Shown here: piece after piece, positions 15,223 to 23,801 of the stretch
Numbering within the stretch: the stretch's first letter is position 1
Layout of the letters: the number at the start of each line of letters is the position of its first letter
From: CAWJKP01 sp963843465
GTDB taxonomy: Bacteria > Planctomycetota > Planctomycetia > Pirellulales > Thermoguttaceae
DNA length: 64,000 bases
Direction: 5' to 3'
NCBI GenBank assembly: GCA_963843465.1
Contig: CAWJKP010000002.1
Coordinates: 868,001 to 932,000 of the forward strand
Translations under genes and position numbers: made by a program
Notes under the pieces: generated by a model
Seen by the model: only the letters and a program-made list of their open reading frames with translations
Databases searched by the model: none
Told to the model about the DNA's origin: nothing

Positions 15223-17378
15223 ACCACTGCACATTGCTGATCGGCCTGTTTATGGCGCTTTGCGGCGCGGGCGTCGTGTTGATGGCGATTGTCCCGCGGC
15301 GGCGCGCCCCTTTTGCGTTGGGCTTGGTCGGCACTCTGGCCTCGCTGGCACTCATTGCGGCAAGCGGTTGGGTCTTGATGACCGGAAATGGGTTCACCGC
15401 GCGGCTCTGGACGGTGCCGTCTTTCGGCACGCTGCTGTTACGGATGGACCGTCTTTCGGCTCTATTCACGTTGATTACCGGCTTGGTGTTCCTGAACGTC
15501 TCGATTTTCTCTGCGGGGTACTTGCCTCGTTATCTGGCCCGATACAGCCTGCGAACTTTTGGCATCCTGTACCTATCGCTGTATGCGTCCATCGTGGTGA
15601 TCCTGGCGGCCGGCGACGTGCTGCTGTTCCTGCTGGCCTGGGAGGTTATGTCAGTCATCACCTATTTGCTGGTGAACTATGAGCATGAAGACACAGCCCA
15701 CACCCAGGCAGGTTACGTGATGCTCGCCTTTAGCGAGGCGGGAACGCTGGCAGCGGCGCTGGGACTGCTCGTGTTGGCTATCTCGGCAGGATCGTTCGAT
15801 TTTGCGTCCTTGAAAGCGGCTGCCCCGACTCTGGGCCAGGGCGTGCGATGGGCCGTGTTCTTGCTGACGTTTTTCGGTTTTGCCGTCAAGGCAGGTCTTG
15901 TGCCGCTGAACTCCTGGCTGCCGGGGGCCTACACTGCTGCGCCCTCGCCCTTTCTGCCCGTGCTGGCCGGGGCAATGTTGAATCTGGGCTTCTACGGCAT
16001 CATGCGCGTCAATCTTGACCTGGTTCCCGCCACGCTGCCAGTAGCGGGCCTGATCGTTCTGGTCGTGGGAACCGTCTCCGCCTTTCTCGGCATCTTGTAC
16101 GCGACGACGGAGAACGATCTGAAAACCATGCTTGCGCACAGTTCCATCGAGAACGCCGGGATCATCACCGTCGCCCTGGGAGCCGGAATGGTGTTCGCGG
16201 CGTACCATTTGCCGGCGCTGGCGGCGATTGCCTTCGTAACTGCCGCTTATCACATGACTAACCACTCGTTTTACAAGACATTGCTCTTGTTGGGCACCGG
16301 GGCGGTGGAGGACAGGGTTGGCACTCGGGACCTGGACAAGCTGGGCGGGCTGATTCGCACGATGCCCTGGACGGCCTTGCTCTTTCTGCTGGGTGCGATG
16401 TCCATAGCGGCGTTGCCCCCCTTCAACGGCTTTGTGAGCGAATGGCTCACGCTCCAGACGGTCTTGCGCAGCGTGGAGTTGTCGTCTATCGGCGTGAAGA
16501 TCACGTTTGCCATTTGCGGGGCGGCCTTGGCGCTGACCGCGGCGCTGGCGGTCACCTGCTTCGTGAAGGCATTTGCGATGGGTTTTCTCGGGATGTCCCG
16601 ATCCGCCGAAGCTGGGCGGGCCAGAGAGGCGCGCCGATCGGCGCTCGTGCCGATGGCGCTCTTGGCAGTGCTGTGCGTGGGCTTGGGAATCTTGCCGACC
16701 TATGTTATTCCGGTACTGGGTCGTGCGGTCGCGCCGACGGCCGAGCCTGGTGCGGCCGAGGCGCTGATCCCGCCGTTTTTCACGCACAGCCCCGATCATG
16801 GGCGGCTGCCGGCCGGGTTCGCGGCAGAATTTCACGACCTGGGAGCGCAAACGGGTCAGAATGTCATGCCCGGCCGCGGCCTGGTGGTGCTCGTTCGTGG
16901 CGGCCAACAGAACCCCGTCGTGTTCGCCATGTCTACCTCGTACATGGTGGTCGTGCTGGTGGTGTTGCTGGGCGTGCTTTATGGCGTAGTAAGAGTCGTG
17001 TTGACGCGCCGCCGCCGGGTGTTGCGACGCGCCTGCTGGGACGGCGGCGTGCGGCGATTGCTGCCGGAAATGACCTACAGCGCAACCGGCTTCTCCAACC
17101 CGGTCCGCGTGATTTTCGAGGCGATTTTCCATCCGACGACCATTGAGAACAAGCCGGACACCGTGGCGGCCCATTTCCGCGTGGCGATTCATCGCCAGCG
17201 TATGGAAGTCCACATTGTAGACAGGTTTTTCCTGCGTCCTACCAAGACGATGGCATGGGAGTTGGCGAAACGGTTGGCGGGAATGCACCACGGCAGGTTG
17301 AATGCCTATCTGGCCTACGTGCTCTTCGCGCTGCTGCTTGTCTTACTGGTTGCATGGGCTTTGACGACTGGAGTGTGA
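15219..17378 (+). CDS. Proton-pumping antiporter-like subunit, HyfB/NuoL family
   Basis: A 719-residue polytopic protein. It has L-L-A-W-E-V-M-S with the helix-5 Glu, G-F-A-V-K-A-G-L-V-P-L-N-S-W-L-P-G-A with the pumping Lys, and L-A-H-S-S-I-E-N. The C-terminal extension has long hydrophobic helices, as in HyfB. The ATG at 15219 is preceded by AGGAGG and overlaps the previous stop; a longer open frame upstream is the shadow of the small subunit. It is the last subunit gene of the complex. Confidence 0.92.
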   Translation: MNHCTLLIGLFMALCGAGVVLMAIVPRRRAPFALGLVGTLASLALIAASGWVLMTGNGFTARLWTVPSFGTLLLRMDRLSALFTLITGLVFLNVSIFSAGYLPRYLARYSLRTFGILYLSLYASIVVILAAGDVLLFLLAWEVMSVITYLLVNYEHEDTAHTQAGYVMLAFSEAGTLAAALGLLVLAISAGSFDFASLKAAAPTLGQGVRWAVFLLTFFGFAVKAGLVPLNSWLPGAYTAAPSPFLPVLAGAMLNLGFYGIMRVNLDLVPATLPVAGLIVLVVGTVSAFLGILYATTENDLKTMLAHSSIENAGIITVALGAGMVFAAYHLPALAAIAFVTAAYHMTNHSFYKTLLLLGTGAVEDRVGTRDLDKLGGLIRTMPWTALLFLLGAMSIAALPPFNGFVSEWLTLQTVLRSVELSSIGVKITFAICGAALALTAALAVTCFVKAFAMGFLGMSRSAEAGRAREARRSALVPMALLAVLCVGLGILPTYVIPVLGRAVAPTAEPGAAEALIPPFFTHSPDHGRLPAGFAAEFHDLGAQTGQNVMPGRGLVVLVRGGQQNPVVFAMSTSYMVVVLVVLLGVLYGVVRVVLTRRRRVLRRACWDGGVRRLLPEMTYSATGFSNPVRVIFEAIFHPTTIENKPDTVAAHFRVAIHRQRMEVHIVDRFFLRPTKTMAWELAKRLAGMHHGRLNAYLAYVLFALLLVLLVAWALTTGV

Positions 17379-17382
17379 TCGA

Positions 17383-17499
17383 ATGTCTGAGATCGAGCCG
17401 CCCGTCGCCTTCGAGAGAAACCCGCCTGCGGCATCGAACCCACCCTCCGGGAAGCGTGGCGACCGTCTCGCCCCTGCTCCTCCCGCCAAGGAACCGTAA
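17383..17499 (+). CDS. Putative 38-residue Pro-rich small protein
   Basis: A short ORF fits exactly between the HyfB-like stop (17378) and the UspA start (17501), with ATG at 17383 and TAA at 17497-17499. It begins M-S-E-I-E-P-P-V and is rich in Pro and charged residues, with no membrane segment. GGAGTG lies about seven bases upstream. The snug fit is suggestive, but there is no other evidence. Confidence 0.35.
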   Translation: MSEIEPPVAFERNPPAASNPPSGKRGDRLAPAPPAKEP

Positions 17500-17500
17500 C

Positions 17501-17944
17501 ATGCCGCACAGACTGTTTCGTAAGACCCTCGTCGTCTATGACGGCAGCAAGCAGGCAAATAGGGCTTTCGAGAAAGCCCTGGCGTTGACGCTCTTGGCCG
17601 AGTCGGAATTGCACGTCATGTGCATGAGCGAATCACCGCCGCAGTTTGCCGCCACCATCGACGAGGTAGACGACCACAAAGAGGCGGCCGAAGCAGCTTA
17701 TGACGATCTTGCTGGGGAACTTCGTCGGCAGGCGGCAGGAGTGGAAGTGAGTCTGGAGACGCACTTTCAGTACGGGCAAGATGTCGAAAGAATTGTTTCG
17801 TTTGTCAGAGATCACCATTTTGACCTGTTAGTGATTGGCACGGGTGGTCGGTTCAACATTTTCAAGAAACTGCTGGGCAGGCGGGCCGGTACAGCCCAGA
17901 ACTTAGCGTTTCTGGCACCTTGCACGGTCCTTTTGGTCAGGTGA
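17501..17944 (+). CDS. UspA-family protein with degenerate nucleotide loop
   Basis: A 147-residue UspA-fold protein: T-L-V-V-Y-D-G-S-K-Q-A-N-R-A at the start and I-G-T-G-G-R-F...L-L-G-R-R-A-G-T-A-Q-N near the end. The usual G-S/T after the nine-residue spacer is G-R here, so ATP binding is doubtful. It is the first of two consecutive uspA genes between the membrane complex and crcB. Confidence 0.88.
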   Translation: MPHRLFRKTLVVYDGSKQANRAFEKALALTLLAESELHVMCMSESPPQFAATIDEVDDHKEAAEAAYDDLAGELRRQAAGVEVSLETHFQYGQDVERIVSFVRDHHFDLLVIGTGGRFNIFKKLLGRRAGTAQNLAFLAPCTVLLVR

Positions 17945-17957
17945 AACGAGAGATACC

Positions 17958-18377
17958 ATGTTCAACAAGATTCTGGTGGCCATCGACGGTTCCCCGACGA
18001 GCGAAAGGGCCCTGGCCGCCGCTGTCGATCTGGCCGGCCACTATCAGACAGAACTTATCGCCCTGAGCGTCGCCGAAGTGCCGGAGGTCGTAGCGATGGT
18101 GGACGAAGTGGACGAGGTGCGTCAGAGTGCCGACGACTACTTCCGCAAGATCGGCGAGGCGGCCGTGGAATATGCCCGCAGCCACGGCGTCAAACTGCGG
18201 AGTGTCGTAGTGCGCGGCCACGCCGCCAAGGAGATCGTCCGCTTTGCGGAGGCCGAAGGTGTCAACCTGATCGTACTCGGACATCAGGGACACTCGCGCG
18301 TGACGCGGTTTTTCCTGGGAAGCACCACCGACCGGGTGAGCGAGCACTGCCATTGCACAGCGATGATCGTAAAGTAG
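17958..18377 (+). CDS. Universal stress protein (UspA family), ATP-binding type
   Basis: A 139-residue UspA protein. The C-terminal motif V-L-G-H-Q-G-H-S...F-L-G-S-T-T-D-R-V matches the ATP-binding pattern G-2x-G-9x-G-S. It lies 13 nt after the previous uspA and 16 nt before crcB, in the operon behind riboswitch 6. Confidence 0.93.
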   Translation: MFNKILVAIDGSPTSERALAAAVDLAGHYQTELIALSVAEVPEVVAMVDEVDEVRQSADDYFRKIGEAAVEYARSHGVKLRSVVVRGHAAKEIVRFAEAEGVNLIVLGHQGHSRVTRFFLGSTTDRVSEHCHCTAMIVK

Positions 18378-18393
18378 TTCGGAGGAAAAGGAT

Positions 18394-18834
18394 TTGAGGG
18401 AATGGCTGTCGCATTTGGGAACATGGCTCTTCGTCCTCTTGACCAGCAACGGTGTGCTCGTCTGCGTGGGAGGGGCCACCGGCACCTACGCGCACTACTG
18501 GCTGAGCCGATGGTTCAACGAGGTCGCATGGACACGGGCCTTCCCTTTGGGCACCTTTGTCATCAATGCGAGCGGCTCGTTCATCATCGCGCTGGCCGCC
18601 ACCATCATCTTGGAGCGGCTACCGCCCGTCTATCAGAATTGGTACTTGCTGGTCGGCACTGGATTTTGCGGCGGTTATACCACCTTTTCCACCTTCGAGT
18701 GGGAGACCTTCAAGCTGGTCCGCGACGGCAGTTGGCGGATGGCCTCGCTGAATGTGATCGGTAGCGTTGTCGCCGGGTTCCTCGGGGTGATTATCGCCGT
18801 CACGCTCGCGGGCATCCTCTTCCCGAGGCGATAG
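18394..18834 (+). CDS. crcB: CrcB/Fluc fluoride exporter channel
   Basis: A 146-residue protein with four membrane helices. It has the Fluc signatures: G-G-A-T-G-T-Y-A-H-Y near residue 26, P-L-G-T-F-V-I-N-A-S-G-S-F with pore Asn 58, and G-F-C-G-G-Y-T-T-F-S-T-F with the fluoride-contacting Phe residues 98 and 101. Fluc proteins form antiparallel dimers that let fluoride leave the cell. The start is TTG at 18394, with GGAGG eight bases upstream; no better start fits. It confirms that the six riboswitches of this region belong to a fluoride response. Confidence 0.95.
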   Translation: MREWLSHLGTWLFVLLTSNGVLVCVGGATGTYAHYWLSRWFNEVAWTRAFPLGTFVINASGSFIIALAATIILERLPPVYQNWYLLVGTGFCGGYTTFSTFEWETFKLVRDGSWRMASLNVIGSVVAGFLGVIIAVTLAGILFPRR

Positions 18835-18844
18835 GAGTGAATCT

Positions 18845-19186
18845 GTGAAAATCGAAGCCGATGCCAAACTGGTAACGATCTATGTCAACAGCACGGACCA
18901 GTGGCATGGGCAATCCTTGTACTCCGCCGTCGTGCAACTCTGCAAGAATCGGGGTATCGCCGGAGCCACAGTGACTCGGTGCGTGGAAGGCTACGGCGGC
19001 AGCGGGCATCTGCATACCGCGAGGCTGCTGGAGCTTTCCGAGAACCTGCCTGTGCGGATCGAGATCGTCGATATAGCCGAACGGATCGAGCCGCTGCTGG
19101 CCGCCCTGGAACCGATGATCGGCGAAGGGCTCGTGACGGTGGTGGACGTGCGCATCCGGCGGTTTCTTCCCGATCCTAGTCAGTGA
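18845..19186 (+). CDS. DUF190 family PII-like protein
   Basis: A 113-residue protein of the DUF190 family, a ferredoxin-like fold related to PII signal proteins. It has L-Y-S-A-V-V-Q-L-C, the glycine loop G-Y-G-G-S-G-H-L-H and L-P-V-R-I-E-I-V-D. DUF190 genes often sit next to crcB; a regulatory role on the channel is plausible but unproven. The GTG start at 18845 lies 10 nt after the crcB stop. It appears to be the last gene of the operon. Confidence 0.9.
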   Translation: MKIEADAKLVTIYVNSTDQWHGQSLYSAVVQLCKNRGIAGATVTRCVEGYGGSGHLHTARLLELSENLPVRIEIVDIAERIEPLLAALEPMIGEGLVTVVDVRIRRFLPDPSQ

Positions 19187-19197
19187 TCTCGTTGCCA

Positions 19198-19219
19198 AGG
19201 AGACGCGATACAGTCTCCT
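19198..19219 (+). terminator. Weak hairpin after the fluoride operon
   Basis: AGGAGAC (19198-19204) pairs with GTCTCCT (19213-19219) right after the DUF190 stop codon. No U-tract follows, so it is at best a poor intrinsic terminator. Confidence 0.4.
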
Positions 19220-20372
19220 CACTTCCGGTCCCTTGCACCTCGCGGGTAATCATCGGCGACCGGCGCGCGATATGACTCGCCCGTCACCTTCTACCTGTGC
19301 CCTGCGGCGTGGGACAGGTAACTGTCTGGCGTCCCGTAGTCTTGGCGGTAATGATAGGCCGTGGCAACCATCCACGTCGCCTGCCGGTTAGGGAGCCAGC
19401 AGGGCTGGCGGTCGGCGGGAGTCGCCAAAGCTGTGGCTAGAACTGCGGAGTTCTTGAGGAACTGACGCGGTGCCCATCCCATCGGACCGCCTGACCAAAT
19501 TCGGCGACCTTCAGCATTCTTGTGATCTCATTGCTTGACTCCACCTCATTGATCCCTCCCACCATTGCTTCAATGGATGTTGCACTGATACAAGGCGGTT
19601 AGGAGGTGACGATCGCGGGCACCATCCGGCGACATCACCGAGGCATTGAATCATTGCATCGTTGCTTCACCGCGGGTTTGAAGCACGGCATCACTGTGTC
19701 ACTGCCTCACCGCGGGTTTGATTCACCGCGGCTTGGATGTGCCGATCACGGACACCAGCAGCACGTACACTAGCGGGTTGGCGGGTCGGCGAATCAGCAG
19801 AGCGGCCCGGCTGCCCTGTTTACCACTGCCGCGTCAGGGACTCTGTGCGGCGCAATGCCAGTTGATAGAGCAGGCCGGCACGCCGGATTTGACGGTTGTG
19901 TCGAAAAGGCTAGAATGACCGACCCTCCTCCATCCATTTTCCTGCACACTCGTTGCAATCGGAACGGAATAAACCCCCGCCCCCTTACAATCCAATGGTT
20001 AAGTCAACAACGTTGCTGGAGCAAGGTGGCGCAACCTCGGGTCAAGGCAGGGCAACGGCGGAGCAACCGAAGCTTGGCAAGTCGGTTGACGTTGGATGAC
20101 TGACATGCCAACACGTTGCAAGGCAGGGCAGGAGTCAGGGGAAGGGGTCACACTGACAGGCTTATGCAACTTATGCGGCCTATGCCGACATGGTGGGCAG
20201 GGGAGGAGGGACAATTGGGTAGGTTTTGCTTGACTTGCAGGGAATGTGGGGTAGGCTTATGGTATCGTGGGGCCGGAGCAAAAGGCCCCTTACCAGTAGT
20301 TCACTTGGGAGCAACGCAACTACCAGTGAACAAGCTTGACACGACAATCAATTCTGCCGGCGCATAAAGCAA
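19220..20372. other. Long region without convincing genes
   Basis: No ORF here has a credible start and protein-like composition. The direct repeat CACCGCGGGTTTGA occurs at about 19669-19682 and 19709-19722. Many GCAAC/GTTGC words occur around 20010-20130. The left edge of the integrative element may lie here, but I could not find an att site. Confidence 0.5.
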
Positions 20373-20402
20373 GGCGCGTTGCCCAAAAGGGAGCAACGCG
20401 CC
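20373..20402 (-). terminator. Hairpin terminator downstream of the small hypothetical gene
   Basis: GGCGCGTTGC (20373-20382) and GCAACGCGCC (20393-20402) form a perfect 10-bp stem. On the minus strand it is followed by TTGCTTTAT, so it could end transcription of the 20537-20824 gene. Confidence 0.55.
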
Positions 20403-20536
20403 CTACGCTACTTCTTTGCGCCAAGTCGGCACAAGATTCGCTCTACTTGGTCATCGCGCGGAGACTCCGCGCTATCCCCGCATTATCGCACGGGGACGTT
20501 GCCGAAAAGAATCAAACTGTTGCCAATGGGTTGCGC

Positions 20537-20824
20537 TTACGCAACGGCCATAACACTCGCAAGCTGCTTGCGGGACGGCCGGTAGCTTTTCGGCGGGAAT
20601 CGAATCCCAAGCTTCTTAAAGTACCGCGCGGAGATTGCGTCAAGGATGGCGGAGTAAGCCTTGCTTGCCCCCTTACACTTCCGCGCTGCCTCAGACCGCG
20701 GGGTTCCCTCATAGACGAGGCTGAAGTATTCACCCCAATGCTTCAGGGGGACCCCTGCCTTCAGCAAGAGACACTCCAAGTCAAGCTGGGGAAGGTCACA
20801 CTTACGCTCAGAAACGTTGCTCAT
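20537..20824 (-). CDS. Hypothetical small basic protein
   Basis: A 95-residue protein of no family I recognise, starting M-S-N-V-S-E-R-K-C and ending with a basic stretch K-K-L-G-I-R-F-P-P-K-S-Y. The central E-A-A-R-K-C-K-G-A-S-K-A-Y-S-A-I-L-D-A-I could be a helix-turn-helix-like segment. Upstream of the chosen ATG the frame runs on without protein-like character. It may belong to the integrative element. Confidence 0.5.
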   Translation of the reverse strand: MSNVSERKCDLPQLDLECLLLKAGVPLKHWGEYFSLVYEGTPRSEAARKCKGASKAYSAILDAISARYFKKLGIRFPPKSYRPSRKQLASVMAVA

Positions 20825-21830
20825 GGTAGTTGCTCCAAGGTGGAAATGACAGATACCAGACACATCGAAACTATTCCCTGTGCAACGCGAAGAAGAGAAG
20901 GAATTCTTCCACATCGCGGCCGATTGGCAGAGACTAAGCTGGGTGGCGACAAGTGTAGGGATTACAGGGACATGCCGATTATGCGGCGCGATTACGCCGA
21001 TTACGCCGACGAAAGCATCATACATTTAGGGCATACGTACCACCATAGAGTATTATATGGTAAACGCCCTAAACCGGGCCGGGAAATTCTCCATGAATTG
21101 GAAAACCCGATGCAACTCTTGCAGGAAACTGGGCGGCCGGCGCGAAGCCGAACCGGCCAAACCGGCATGAAAACGAATTGCCGCTTGCGGAACTCTGCAA
21201 GGGATCGGCGCTGAGGCCGTACTGCCTCTCGCAACGGGGCTGAACGGCGGCACGATTCGGGCGGCCGTCACCGCCTCGGCAACAGGGCAACGATCATGGC
21301 TCACCCAGGGCCACCTGGAGCCCGTGGCCTTCGCGCACGGGGCATGGTCGCCGAGGCTTCATGCCTCAGCCAAGACCAATCGGCATCCGCTGACGAAAGC
21401 GGTCATGGCTGCCGGAGTACATCGGCACGGCCACCAGAATCGGCGAAGACCGAAATGATTCGCAGGGACGAGCACCTGCCGAGAAGTCGAGTGAATCTGA
21501 ACGAAATGCAAGGTTCGATCCGGCCAGCGTGCAGGCTCTCGCTCGGCTGCGCGCTGGCCGGATCGCTGGGTGGAGCGAAAGGAAGCGATCAGCCAGGCAA
21601 CAAGACCACACCAGAGGAGGGCAACGTCGGAACGCGAATCGGCGGAAGAAAGGCAAGAAACAACAGAATCGGCACAGATCGCGCAACTGGCAGCGATTCC
21701 GGGCGGCCGGCCGGCGACGATTGAAAACCTTATGGCGGGGTCTGGGGTGGTCCCGGGGTCCTGAGACCATCCCCGCTGAGGACCGGACCGGACCAGTCAT
21801 GTCCGGTCCTGGCCGGACCGCTCGGTGCAT
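20825..21830. other. Region of about 1 kb without convincing genes
   Basis: Only short overlapping ORFs on both strands, none with a convincing start or recognisable protein. Near 21725-21835 the words GGTCC/GGACC and CCGGACC recur, which may form local secondary structure. Confidence 0.4.
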
Positions 21831-22427
21831 TCAAGTCCTGGCCTTGCCCACGACGCCGTAGATCGTCGGGCGGCTGAGCCCGACCACACGAGCGATCTCG
21901 GCGATCGGTTTGCCTTCCTTGCGAAGCTGGTGGATGGCCTCCTCCTTCTCCGTCGAAAGGCGAATACGGCGGCCCGGCTTGCCGCCACCCAAGACTTTGC
22001 CCGCGGCCCGTGCAACGGCCTGACCGGCAAGGATGCGTTCAACGCGGATTTCCGTCTCGAACTGCGCGATCGACGCGAGCATGTTGGCCAGCAGGCGGCC
22101 GGCGGGCGTGGAGAGGTCCAAGCCGTCCTTCAAGCTCACCAGATTGATCTTGCGGCGGATCAGATCGTCAAAGAGGGCCGTGAGGCCCTTGGCGGTACGG
22201 CCGAGCCGATCGAGACGCCAGACCACGAGGGTCGAGACCCGGCCGGTCTGGAGATCGGCTTCCAAGGCTTTCCAGCCGGGGCGGTCCATCGTCTTGCCGG
22301 TGAACTTATCCGCGTGCCACTTGGCCGGCTGGTCTTGCCCGGCGACCCACCGTTCCAGATCGGGTTTCTGGGATCGCAAGTCTTGACGCTTGGACGACAC
22401 ACGACAGTAAATAGCGACGTGCTGCAT
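21831..22427 (-). CDS. Serine recombinase (resolvase/invertase family)
   Basis: A 198-residue small serine recombinase. The catalytic domain starts V-A-I-Y-C-R-V-S-S, with the likely nucleophile Ser 11, and has V-V-W-R-L-D-R-L-G-R-T. The long helix I-A-Q-F-E-T-E-I-R-V-E-R links to a C-terminal Hin-like HTH, I-A-E-I-A-R-V-V-G-L-S-R-P-T-I-Y. Length and layout are standard. Its promoter carries a 13-bp inverted repeat, which suggests autoregulation or a recombination site. It probably belongs to the integrative element. Confidence 0.94.
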   Translation of the reverse strand: MQHVAIYCRVSSKRQDLRSQKPDLERWVAGQDQPAKWHADKFTGKTMDRPGWKALEADLQTGRVSTLVVWRLDRLGRTAKGLTALFDDLIRRKINLVSLKDGLDLSTPAGRLLANMLASIAQFETEIRVERILAGQAVARAAGKVLGGGKPGRRIRLSTEKEEAIHQLRKEGKPIAEIARVVGLSRPTIYGVVGKART

Positions 22428-22445
22428 GGTGATCTCCTCGGTGCA

Positions 22446-22492
22446 GTTTCATGGTGTACCTCAAGCATACACCATGAAACGCTATTTGTCAA
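22446..22492 (-). promoter_or_regulatory. Resolvase promoter with overlapping 13-bp operator-like inverted repeat
   Basis: On the minus strand, TTGACA (22492-22487), 17 nt, TATGCT (22469-22464). GTTTCATGGTGTA (22446-22458) and its perfect complement (22468-22480) cover the spacer and the region past the -10 box. A dimeric protein bound there would block the promoter. Confidence 0.75.
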
Positions 22493-22932
22493 GTGTAGGC
22501 TAAAGCCTACCACTAGCATTTGATCCAAGGCGCAAGTCGTTATTCTTCGGTCCAAAAGAGCCGTTTTTCGAGGGAACACCCAAACTTTACACTTTGGCGG
22601 CCGGTGACAACAAGAAGCGTATAAACGCGCCTTCAGGCAATGAAGCCGGCGACCCGTCCGACGATAGGCCGCCTTGACCAGTGCGTGCCAAACGCACTAA
22701 GACGACTCGCTCGGACCTTGGGTGCTAGCGTCCATCATGGTGGTCATCCACGAGCGGGAAGCATCACGACTGCCGATCATCACTGCTACCAGACACCAGA
22801 CGGCTGCTGCTAAGGTGCTGGAAGGTGCTGAGACGGTTCATAGCGTCGAGGGGGGTTTTCCATACTAGGGTTGAGTAACAACGCAGCCACGGGCCGTATA
22901 CGCGACGTGGAAAGGGATACAGGAGCACACTC
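22493..22932. other. Non-coding stretch between resolvase promoter and next gene
   Basis: No protein-like ORF. A likely ribosome binding site, CAGGAG at 22919-22924, serves the next gene. Confidence 0.4.
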
Positions 22933-23382
22933 ATGGCAAACCGAGGCGAAGGGCGTCCGGCAACGCACATCATCTACGGACTGGTGGACGCCAGTGGCAA
23001 TCTGGGACTCGTTTCTTGGCGAAATGTCAACAGCCCGGCTGCGTGGCGAGCGGTTTGGGTGGCCCGATCGGCACTCCCGGACACCAGCAAGCTCGCGGCC
23101 TGGATGCGCGGGCTGCCCACCGAGCCAACCGAGGTGATCCTGCTCGGTTCCTCCGCCAGGCTGAACCGCCGTGAGGCGACGACGATTGCCGCGGCAATGT
23201 CAGACTTGCTCAGGCCGGTCGTACTGCCGCCGAGGCCCTGGGAGCGCCGGCCGGTGGGCCGGATCGACAAGGAGGGCAGCATGTTTTGGCCCAGCATTGA
23301 GGCAGCGGCCAGGGCGCTCGGCACCAACCGATTCATCATCGACGGACGCCTCCGCCGGGGGAGGATGTTCAAGGTGCCGTGA
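22933..23382 (+). CDS. Hypothetical protein of the integrative element
   Basis: A 149-residue protein I do not recognise. It begins M-A-N-R-G-E-G-R-P, has a segment V-I-L-L-G-S-S-A-R-L-N-R-R-E and a C-terminal I-E-A-A-A-R-A-L-G-T-N-R-F-I-I-D-G-R-L. The latter could be a small HTH-like unit of the sort that recognises question-specific residues in host-type regulators. CAGGAG eight bases upstream supports the start. Confidence 0.6.
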   Translation: MANRGEGRPATHIIYGLVDASGNLGLVSWRNVNSPAAWRAVWVARSALPDTSKLAAWMRGLPTEPTEVILLGSSARLNRREATTIAAAMSDLLRPVVLPPRPWERRPVGRIDKEGSMFWPSIEAAARALGTNRFIIDGRLRRGRMFKVP

Positions 23383-23801
23383 ACCGCGAACCATATCAAC
23401 TAACCACGCGAGGGGTGAGGCAAGTCCCATCCAGGCTGCGCAGATCGCAGAATCGGTGCCACCAATCCGTGCTTGGTCACATCTTGGCCGCATTCTCAGC
23501 AGATTTCAGCGGATTTGCGACAAAATCTTGCGCCGACGTTGATTTCTCATATAGAGGGACCTCGCAAAGTCGCTAGGACCGTCAAAACGGTGCTAAACGG
23601 CATCACCGGCAACAGCATGAGGCGGGATTGCAACAGGGCAGGGTGAGGGACTGGACCCGAAGGGCTCGAAGCCCAGGGAATGGGGACACTTCGTTGGTAT
23701 GCACGTTTTTGGCACGGTCGTTGCGATAACAAGTATTTCCCGAAAGTCAAGGGATTTATGGTCACTTTTCACGAATTCCGAAGCCTATATAGGTAGGGAC
23801 A
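23383..23801. other. Non-coding leader before the sigma-like gene
   Basis: No convincing gene. The palindrome CCTATATAGG at about 23787-23796 lies just upstream of the sigma-like gene and could be a -10 region or operator. Confidence 0.4.

Noticed and set aside
15651..17291. A 546-residue open frame on the minus strand
   Set aside because: It lies fully within the HyfB-like gene and is rich in Gln, His and Arg, typical of an antisense shadow.
19291..19482. A 63-residue minus-strand ORF
   Set aside because: No ribosome binding site, partner or known domain; it could be a gene relic but cannot be supported.
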